Shown here piece after piece: positions 58,773 through 64,000 of a stretch of DNA of 64,000 bases (position 1 is its first letter; each line of letters begins with the position of its first letter). The notes under the pieces are model-generated. The model searched no databases and had not been told where the DNA came from. It saw nothing but the letters and a program-made list of their open reading frames with translations. A program made the translations under genes and the position numbers. Source of the DNA: Actinomycetota bacterium (GTDB lineage Bacteria > Actinomycetota > Thermoleophilia > Solirubrobacterales > Solirubrobacteraceae); NCBI GenBank assembly GCA_018268595.1, contig JAFDWH010000013.1, positions 248,001-312,000 of the forward strand, written 5' to 3'.

Positions 58773-60082
58773 GGACGCCCCGCCGGATCGCGGTCGTCGG
58801 CGGCGGCACGATGGGCGCCGGGATCGCCGCGCTCGCGTGCAGGCACGGGATCGCCACCGTCCTCTGCGACGTCGACGACGCCGCCGTCTGGGCGGGGGTG
58901 CACCGCGTCAACGACGAGCTCGCGCGCCGCGTCCAGCGCGGCCGCATGTGCGCGGCGGACGCCGACCGCGCGAGCGCGCGGCTGACGGCGAGCGCCGGCC
59001 TGGACGCGGTCGCCGGCGCGCAGCTCGTGCTGGAGGCGATCCCCGAGCGGGCCGACCTCAAGCGCGACCTGTTCGCGCGCGTCGAGCGGATCGCCCCGGA
59101 AGCCGTGCTCGCGTCGAACACCTCGTCGATCCCGATCGCCACGCTCGCCGAAGCCGTCGCGGCGCCCGAGCGCGTGGTCGGCCTGCACTTCTTCAACCCG
59201 CCCGGCGCGATGCGGCTCGTCGAGCTGGTCACGACGCCGGCCACCGCTCCGGAGACGGCCGCGATCGCGCGCGCGCTCGCCGAGGCGATCGGCAAGCAGG
59301 TCGTCGCCGTCGCCGACGGGCCGGGCTTCCTCGTCAACCGCTGCGCGCGCCCCTACTACCTGGAGGCGCTGCGGATCGTCGAGAGCGGCGCCGCGACGCC
59401 GGCGCAGGTCGACCGCGCCTGCGAGGCGGCCGGCTTCCCGATGGGCCCGTTCCGGCTGATGGACACGATCGGGATCGACGTCAGCCTCGCCGTGACGCGC
59501 TCGATGTTCGAGCAGTCCGGCGGCGAGCCGCGCTGGGCGCCGAGCCCGATCCAGGAGCGGATGGCCGCCGCGGGCTCGCTCGGGCGCAAGAGCGGCAGCG
59601 GCTTCTACGAGTACGGCGACGGCCGGGACGACGCCCCCGCCGGCGACGACGGCGACGGCGGCGGGTCGCCCGAGCTCGTCGAGCGGATCGTCGCGCAGCT
59701 CGTCAACGAGGCGTGGTTCGCGCTTGACGCCGGCGTCGCCGAGGCGGACGACGTCGACCTCGCGATGACGGTCGGGCTCGGCTATCCGCGCGGTCCGCTC
59801 GCATGGGGCCGCGAGCTGGGACTCGCGCACGTCGTCGCGCTGCTCGAGCGGCTCGCGGGACCCCAGGGCGATCCGCGCTATCGCGTCGCGGCCGGATTGG
59901 CGGAGGCCGCGGAGGGCGCGCCGGGCGCGGGGGCGGCCCCGCCCGGCGCCGTCCCTGCCCCGCCCGGCGCCGTCCCCGCAGCGAACGCGCCGGCTCCTCC
60001 CTCCGGCGCGCCGGCTCCCCCCGCCGGCGCGTTCGCTCCACCCGCCGGCGCGTCCGCTCCCCCCGCCGGCGCGACGCGCTAG
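58769..60082 (+). CDS. 3-hydroxyacyl-CoA dehydrogenase with repetitive Pro/Ala C-terminal tail
   Basis: ATG at 58769 overlaps the thiolase stop. The 437-residue protein contains the NAD-binding VVGGGTMGAGIAALACRHGI, VLEAIPERADLKRDLFARVE, ASNTSSIPIATLAEAV, and FFNPPGAMRLVELV, with the PaaH/FadB-like C-terminal half (GFPMGPFRLMDTIGIDVSLA, SGSGFYEYGDG). A second C-terminal dehydrogenase-like segment (ELVERIVAQLVNEAWFALDA) follows. The last 45 residues, from about residue 390, are a low-complexity tail of seven-residue units with the pattern APPxGAx, which is unusual for this family. It would oxidise a 3-hydroxy intermediate, such as 3-hydroxyadipyl-CoA, to the thiolase substrate. Confidence 0.9.
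   Translation: MRTPRRIAVVGGGTMGAGIAALACRHGIATVLCDVDDAAVWAGVHRVNDELARRVQRGRMCAADADRASARLTASAGLDAVAGAQLVLEAIPERADLKRDLFARVERIAPEAVLASNTSSIPIATLAEAVAAPERVVGLHFFNPPGAMRLVELVTTPATAPETAAIARALAEAIGKQVVAVADGPGFLVNRCARPYYLEALRIVESGAATPAQVDRACEAAGFPMGPFRLMDTIGIDVSLAVTRSMFEQSGGEPRWAPSPIQERMAAAGSLGRKSGSGFYEYGDGRDDAPAGDDGDGGGSPELVERIVAQLVNEAWFALDAGVAEADDVDLAMTVGLGYPRGPLAWGRELGLAHVVALLERLAGPQGDPRYRVAAGLAEAAEGAPGAGAAPPGAVPAPPGAVPAANAPAPPSGAPAPPAGAFAPPAGASAPPAGATR
59937..60077 (+). repeat. 21-bp tandem repeats encoding the tail of the dehydrogenase
   Basis: Two 21-base units (59937-59978) and, after a 15-base gap, four 21-base units (59994-60077) are tandem copies with few changes, e.g. CTCCCCCCGCCGGCGCG followed by four variable bases. 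Each encodes seven residues rich in Pro, Gly and Ala, and the frame is preserved throughout. Confidence 0.75.
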
Positions 60083-60088
60083 CCGCGC

Positions 60089-61501
60089 ATGCGCCGCCAC
60101 CCGCGGCTGCCCGAGCGTCCCCGCTGGGCGCTGCTGGCGGCGTGCCTGGCCAGCGGGACGACGGTCGGCTTCCTCGTCTGCGCGCCACCGGCGCTGCCGT
60201 CGCTGCAGCGCGACCTCGGCGCGAGCTTCGAGCAGCTGCAGTGGATCGTCAACGGCTACGTGCTGGCGCAGGCGGCGCTGCTCGTGACGGCCGGCTCGCT
60301 CGGCGACCGCCGCGGCCACCGCCGGCTGTTCCTCGGCGGGATGGCGGGGTACGCGGTCGCGCTCGTCGCGTGCGCGCTCGCACCGTCGGCGCTCGCGCTC
60401 GCGCTGCTCGGCGCGCTGGCGGGCGGCGTCTCCGCGCTCGCGCTCGGCAACACGCTCTCGATCGTCTCGCTCGCCTACCCGGAGGGCGGTCGGCGGCAGC
60501 GGGCGCTCGCGGCGTGGGGCGTCAGCGTCGCGCTCGCCTACGCGGCCGGGCCGCTGGTCGGCGGCCTGCTCGCGCAATGGCTCGGCTGGCGCGCGGTGTT
60601 CGCGGCGCTCGCAGCGCCGGCGGCACTCGCGGCACTGCTCGCGGTTCGCAGCGTCCCGGCGCACGCCGCACGCGACGCGCGCCTCGACCCGCTCGGCGCG
60701 CTGCTCGTCGTCGCCGGGCTCGCGGCCGCGGTGTTCGCGCTGATCGAGGGCAACCGTGACGGCTGGACGAGCGCGCCGATCGTCGCGTCAGCGGCGGGTG
60801 CGCTCGCGCTGCTGAGCGCCTTCTTCGCGTGGGAGCGCCGCGCGCCCGCGCCGATGCTCGACCCGCAGGTGACGGCGCAGCCGCTGCTGCGGGCGGCCGC
60901 GCTCGGCACGCTCGCGCTGTCCGCGAGCCAGTTCGCGATGGCCTTCTACCTGCCGCGCTACCTGATGGTCGTGCTGGGCGCGCGCCCGCTGGCCGCCGGC
61001 GCGGGGCTGCTCGGCGTGACCGGCGTGGCGGTCGTCGCTTCACTGGTGACGCTGCGCCTGCGCCGCCGCGTGCCCGAGCGGACGCTCGCCGTCGCCTCGC
61101 TCGTCGCGCTCGGAGTCGGCGCGGCGCTCACCGCGCAGCTCGCGTCGGCCGCTGCCTACCTGCCCCTGCTGCCGGGCCTCGTCGTGTTCGGCTGGGGCAT
61201 CGGGACGATCAACGGGCCGCTCGCGGCACTCGCCGCGCGCGCCGGCGGCCGCACGCGCTCGGGTGCCGCAAACGCGGCGATCTACCTCTGCCGCCCGGTC
61301 GGCGCGGCCGCCGGCATCGCCGGGCTCGGCGCGCTGCTGCAGGTGCGCGCCGGCGCCGACGGGCTGCCGCTCGCGGCGGGCGCCGCGTCCGCCGCCGACG
61401 TGCACGCGCTCATCGGCGGCGTCGCGACGGTGCTGCGCGTCGTCGCGGCGGCGGCGCTGCTCACCGCCGTGGCGTGCGCCGCGCTGCTGCGGGAGCGCTG
61501 A
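60089..61501 (+). CDS. MFS transporter, DHA2-like
   Basis: Start 6 bases after the dehydrogenase stop. The 470-residue protein has about fourteen helices and MFS motifs: PPALPSLQRDLGASFEQLQW, VLAQAALLVTAGSLGDRRGH in the helix 2-3 loop, and the VALAYAAGPLVGGLLAQWLG motif C. This DHA2 type usually exports, but its gene lies at the end of the thiolase-dehydrogenase operon, so it may carry the aromatic acid or a pathway by-product. Direction of transport cannot be judged from sequence. Confidence 0.87.
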   Translation: MRRHPRLPERPRWALLAACLASGTTVGFLVCAPPALPSLQRDLGASFEQLQWIVNGYVLAQAALLVTAGSLGDRRGHRRLFLGGMAGYAVALVACALAPSALALALLGALAGGVSALALGNTLSIVSLAYPEGGRRQRALAAWGVSVALAYAAGPLVGGLLAQWLGWRAVFAALAAPAALAALLAVRSVPAHAARDARLDPLGALLVVAGLAAAVFALIEGNRDGWTSAPIVASAAGALALLSAFFAWERRAPAPMLDPQVTAQPLLRAAALGTLALSASQFAMAFYLPRYLMVVLGARPLAAGAGLLGVTGVAVVASLVTLRLRRRVPERTLAVASLVALGVGAALTAQLASAAAYLPLLPGLVVFGWGIGTINGPLAALAARAGGRTRSGAANAAIYLCRPVGAAAGIAGLGALLQVRAGADGLPLAAGAASAADVHALIGGVATVLRVVAAAALLTAVACAALLRER

Positions 61502-61512
61502 GACCGCCGGCC

Positions 61513-61941
61513 TCAGCCGCGCGGCGACCCGGGGTACGGCCGCACGGCGAGCGTGACGCGGCCGATCGCGCACAGGCGGCCGTCGTCGTCGGACAGCTCG
61601 ACGTCCCATACCTGGCTGGAGCGTCCGCGGTGTCGGACCCGCGCGACGGCGTTGATCGCGCCGCCGAGGATCGGGCGCAGGAACGAGCAGCTGTTGCTCT
61701 GCCCCAGCGCCACCCTGCCGTCGGCCGCGACCCCGTGGTTCGTGCCGAGCGAGGCGACCGCCTCGGCGACCGTCGCGTAGACACCGCCGTGGACCATCCC
61801 GAGCGGCTGCCTCAGCTCCGGGCGCACCGGCAGGCGCGCCTCGACGCGCTCCGCGTCGCAGTGCAGCAGCTCGAGCCCGAGGTGCGCGTCGAACGGCGAG
61901 ACTGTCAGCAGCTCGGGTGGGGTGCCTGTCGCGTCCGCCAC
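61513..61941 (-). CDS. PaaI-like hot-dog thioesterase
   Basis: GTG at 61941 lies 8 bases after a TAGAAT -10 box, giving a leaderless 142-residue protein. The hot-dog fold has VRPELRQPLGMVHGGVYATV, the PaaI catalytic region with HGG and the following Glu in VAEAVAS, and SNSCSFLRPILGGAINAVAR. In phenylacetate and benzoate pathways PaaI-type thioesterases rescue dead-end CoA thioesters and free CoA. It is divergent from the CoA ligase gene and convergent with the MFS gene, consistent with a housekeeping role in the aromatic cluster. Confidence 0.87.
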   Translation of the reverse strand: MADATGTPPELLTVSPFDAHLGLELLHCDAERVEARLPVRPELRQPLGMVHGGVYATVAEAVASLGTNHGVAADGRVALGQSNSCSFLRPILGGAINAVARVRHRGRSSQVWDVELSDDDGRLCAIGRVTLAVRPYPGSPRG

Positions 61942-61949
61942 GCTCAGTC

Positions 61950-61955
61950 ATTCTA
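61950..61955 (-). promoter_or_regulatory. -10 box of the thioesterase gene
   Basis: TAGAAT on the minus strand ends 8 bases before the GTG at 61941, matching the leaderless pattern seen for the sigma-factor gene. No convincing -35 box was recognised. Confidence 0.5.
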
Positions 61956-61973
61956 CAGCGCACTCAGCTCAAG

Positions 61974-62014
61974 TGTCGTATGTTGTGCGGATGCGCTTGC
62001 GGGAATCCGCTTGA
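61974..62014 (+). promoter_or_regulatory. promoter and leaderless mini-ORF of the CoA ligase gene
   Basis: TGTCGTATGTTGT (61974-61986) matches the thiolase promoter element with one mismatch. Its TATGTT -10 is followed after 6 bases by ATG at 61991, opening a seven-residue ORF (MRLRESA) that ends at 62014. GCGGAT and ATCCGC (61987-61992 and 62005-62010) form an inverted repeat around the mini-ORF start. Confidence 0.45.
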
Positions 62015-62049
62015 CGAGCGCGGTCAGGAGCCCGAGGAGGAGGACAGGA

Positions 62050-63393
62050 GTGACGCAATCCCCGTACTGGAACCCGCGGACCGAGACGCTCCCGCGCGAG
62101 CGCCTCGAGGCGCTCCAGCTGGCGAAGCTCCGCTCCCTGTGCGAATGGGCCGAGGCGAGAAGCGCCCACTACAAGCGCTCGTTCGCGAAGGCCGGCTTCG
62201 CACCCGACCAGCTGCGCTCGCTCGACGACCTGCGCCGCATCCCGCTGCTCACGCGCGAGGAGTGGATGGCCTCGCAGGATGCGAAGCCGCCCTACGGTGA
62301 GCTGCCCGTGATCGGCCCCGAGACGGCGATCCGCGTGCACACGACCTCCGGCACGTCCGGCCGCACGCCGCTGCGCGCGCTCGACTCGCGCAAGGACTGG
62401 GCGTGGGTCGCCGAGATGTGGGCCTACGGCCTGTGGGCCTGCGGCGTGCGCCCGACCGACACCGCCTACATCGCGTTCGGCTACGGCTCCTTCATCGGCT
62501 TCTGGGGCCTGCACTACGCGATGGAGAAGATGGGCGTGCTGAACGTCCCCGGCGGCGCGCAGACGACGGAGGCGCGCGTCAAGCAGATCCTCTCGTTCGG
62601 CGCGACCGTCGTCGCCTCGACGCCGACGTACGCGCTGCGCCTCGCGCAGGAGGCCGAGCACCTCGGCCTCGACCTCAAGGGCTCGGCCGTCAGACGCGTG
62701 ATCCTGTCCGGCGAGCCGGCCGGCTCGATCCCCGAGACGAAGGCGCTGATCGAGGAGCAGTGGGGCGCGAAGGCCTACGACACGGCCGGCATGACGGAGG
62801 TCGGCACGATCGTGATGTTCGAGTGCGAGCACCAGCCCGGCGGCACGCACATCATCGAGGACCACGTGCTGGAGGAGTCGCTCGACCCCGACACGCTGGA
62901 GCCGACCGCCGCCGGCGAGCGCGGCGAGCGCGTCGTGACCTCGTTCGGGCGCCAGGCGATCCCGCTGATCCGCTACCGCACCGGCGACCAGATCCTGCGC
63001 GTGCCCGGCTCGCGCTGCTCCTGCGGCCGCACCGCCGACATCTACGAGGGCGGCATCCTCGGGCGCGTGGACGACATGAAGCTCGTGCGCGGGACGAACG
63101 TCTACCCGCGCGCGATCGAGGGGATCGTGCGCAGCTTCCCGCACGTGGAGGAGTTCCAGATCCGCATCACGCGCGAGGAGCTGCGCGACGAGATCGCGTT
63201 GCTCGTCGAGATGGCGCCCGACTACACGGCCGACGGGTGGACGGCGATGCGCAAGGATCTGCACAAGGAGCTGGCCGAGGCGCACGAGGGCCTGAACTTC
63301 CGCATCGAGCGGGCGGAGACCGGCGCGCTGCCGCGCTTCGAGCTGAAGGCCAAGCGCTTGGTCGACCTGCGCGACAGACCGATGGGAGCTTGA
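62050..63393 (+). CDS. PaaK-type AMP-forming aryl-CoA ligase
   Basis: GTG at 62050 follows a series of AGGAGG-like sites. The 447-residue product has the phenylacetate-CoA ligase layout: YWNPRTETLPRERLEALQLA at the N-terminus, the ATP/AMP-binding P-loop HTTSGTSGRTPLRALDS, GEPAGSIPETKALIEEQWG, YDTAGMTEVGTI (A5-like TAGxxE), YRTGDQILRV and the zinc-like CSCGRTADIYEGGILGRVDD followed by the flexible hinge. It activates an aromatic acid with ATP and CoA, presumably 2-aminobenzoate here. It is followed after 1 base by a small gene and is divergent from the thioesterase gene. Confidence 0.92.
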   Translation: MTQSPYWNPRTETLPRERLEALQLAKLRSLCEWAEARSAHYKRSFAKAGFAPDQLRSLDDLRRIPLLTREEWMASQDAKPPYGELPVIGPETAIRVHTTSGTSGRTPLRALDSRKDWAWVAEMWAYGLWACGVRPTDTAYIAFGYGSFIGFWGLHYAMEKMGVLNVPGGAQTTEARVKQILSFGATVVASTPTYALRLAQEAEHLGLDLKGSAVRRVILSGEPAGSIPETKALIEEQWGAKAYDTAGMTEVGTIVMFECEHQPGGTHIIEDHVLEESLDPDTLEPTAAGERGERVVTSFGRQAIPLIRYRTGDQILRVPGSRCSCGRTADIYEGGILGRVDDMKLVRGTNVYPRAIEGIVRSFPHVEEFQIRITREELRDEIALLVEMAPDYTADGWTAMRKDLHKELAEAHEGLNFRIERAETGALPRFELKAKRLVDLRDRPMGA

Positions 63394-63394
63394 G

Positions 63395-63595
63395 ATGGCG
63401 ACTGACCTGATCGGAGCCGAGCTGACCGCGACCGAGGAGCGGCTGCTGGCGACCTACGAGGACCTCAAGGCGCTGTGCCGCGAGGAGCTGCCGCCCGTCG
63501 CGCACGCGAACGTGCGCGCGGCGCTGGCGGTCTACGCGAACGTCGTGGTGAGCATGGGCCTCGCGTACGAGGAGCTGCTGGACCTGGGGGTCTGA
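63395..63595 (+). CDS. small hypothetical protein downstream of the ligase
   Basis: The 66-residue product starts 1 base after the ligase stop. It is mostly helical: LTATEERLLATYEDLKALCR, VAHANVRAALAVYANVVVSM and a C-terminal LAYEELLDLGV. No family was recognised. Tight linkage to the CoA ligase suggests a pathway-specific accessory, perhaps a ligase partner or stabiliser, but there is no direct evidence. Confidence 0.6.
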   Translation: MATDLIGAELTATEERLLATYEDLKALCREELPPVAHANVRAALAVYANVVVSMGLAYEELLDLGV

Positions 63596-63609
63596 CGGTC
63601 GGGCGGCGG

Positions 63610-63633
63610 GGCGTGCGGCGGGCGCCGCACGCC
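63610..63633. terminator. bidirectional hairpin between the ligase operon and the PaaX-type gene
   Basis: GGCGTGCGGC and GCCGCACGCC pair perfectly over a 4-base loop in the 37-base gap between the convergent genes. It touches the stop codon of the minus-strand gene. Confidence 0.65.
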
Positions 63634-64000
63634 TACCGCCAGCCCGACGTGACGGCGTCGAAGTGCCGCTGGGCGGGCGCGGCGAGGCGCTCGTAGGCGG
63701 CGTGGAAGACGTCGACCGCCTTGTGGCGGGCGCGCGCGTCGGGCATCAGCTCGTCCGGCAGGTCCGGGTCGAGGAACGGGAAGCCGCGGTACAGGTGCAC
63801 GATGCGCGTGCGCACGAGGAACGCCTCGGCGTCGTCGACGCGCGGGGCGCCGCGGCGCTTGGCGTGCGGGGCGAACTCCGCCGCGAACGCGCGGTAGCGC
63901 GCGCACAGCGCGTCGAGGTCCCAGGCGCGGCGCACGAGCGCGGTCGGGCCGGGGACGGCGGTGACGTCGCCGAGGACGATGCCGGCGCGCTCCGCCACCC
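63633..64000 (-). CDS. paaX: PaaX-family transcriptional regulator, C-terminal part only
   Basis: The frame is open to the right edge and its N-terminus lies beyond the window. The visible 122 residues match the C-terminal domain of PaaX: LVRRAWDLDALCARYRAFAA, AFLVRTRIVHLYRGFPFLDP followed by DLPDELMPD, and FHAAYERLAAPAQRHF. The conserved W-D-L, H-x-YR-x-F and DP-x-LP motifs support the assignment. PaaX-type proteins repress aromatic CoA-pathway operons and release on binding an aryl-CoA. This one probably controls the neighbouring divergent operons; the missing winged helix should be confirmed. Confidence 0.85.
   Translation of the reverse strand, partial: VAERAGIVLGDVTAVPGPTALVRRAWDLDALCARYRAFAAEFAPHAKRRGAPRVDDAEAFLVRTRIVHLYRGFPFLDPDLPDELMPDARARHKAVDVFHAAYERLAAPAQRHFDAVTSGWR

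Overview
The window is a chromosomal segment of a very GC-rich bacterium. The gene content suggests an actinobacterium, and the style of several families (DUF2600 terpene-synthase-like protein, stand-alone LigD polymerase domain, many CoA-dependent aromatic-degradation genes) would fit Thermoleophilia/Solirubrobacterales such as Conexibacter or a relative. That placement is an inference; no rRNA or tRNA gene is present to fix it. Genes are tightly packed, often with 4-base ATGA/GTGA start-stop overlaps. Several starts look leaderless (a -10 box 6-8 bases before the start codon), and convergent gene pairs are commonly separated by perfect GC-rich hairpins without a U tract.

Layout. 1-6.2 kb: envelope/polysaccharide genes (two polytopic GT-C-like proteins, a flippase-like LPG_synthase_TM protein, a lipoprotein, an O-antigen-ligase-like protein). 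6.2-9.2 kb: alpha/beta hydrolase, a VapBC-type toxin-antitoxin pair, a small four-helix membrane protein, and a primary-type sigma factor with a near-consensus promoter. 9.3-13.5 kb: polyphosphate kinase carrying an extra N-terminal RelA/SpoT-type HD domain, translationally coupled to an exopolyphosphatase of the Ppx/GppA family. 13.5-20.5 kb: an accessory-looking stretch with an XRE regulator beside a 16-base palindrome, a strongly structured 95-base inverted repeat, and a PadR - ABC - ABC - FtsX-type permease - DUF2600 operon. 20.6-28 kb: a secreted repeat protein, a Fic protein preceded by two matching operator-like inverted repeats, an unknown membrane protein, a PAP2-like protein, a TetR/MFS pair with matching operators, and a secreted FN3-like protein.

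28-39.8 kb: a GNAT acetyltransferase coupled to a DrrAB-type exporter, a tiny single-helix membrane protein with a structured leader, CoA-metabolism genes, a XylFGH-like sugar importer, a sulfotransferase, and a P450 followed by a FAD oxidoreductase. 39.8-50.7 kb: class III aminotransferase, second P450, secreted endonuclease/exonuclease/phosphatase protein, patatin, PfpI protein, Lrp/AsnC regulator divergent from alanine dehydrogenase, LigD-type primase-polymerase, exonuclease III and a methyltransferase.

50.7-64 kb is the most coherent block, a set of divergent operons that looks like a complete route for an aromatic acid through CoA thioesters, best matching aerobic 2-aminobenzoate (anthranilate) degradation. 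It contains a PaaK-type aryl-CoA ligase, a flavin monooxygenase/Old-Yellow-Enzyme fusion of the 2-aminobenzoyl-CoA monooxygenase/reductase type, a RidA-type imine deaminase, acyl-CoA dehydrogenase, two enoyl-CoA hydratases, a short-chain dehydrogenase, 3-hydroxyacyl-CoA dehydrogenase, a 3-oxoadipyl-CoA-type thiolase, an MFS transporter, a PaaI-like thioesterase and a PaaX-type repressor cut by the right edge. Its promoters share a TGTCGTAT(A/G)TTGT element overlapping the -10 box, and two of them open with leaderless mini-ORFs.
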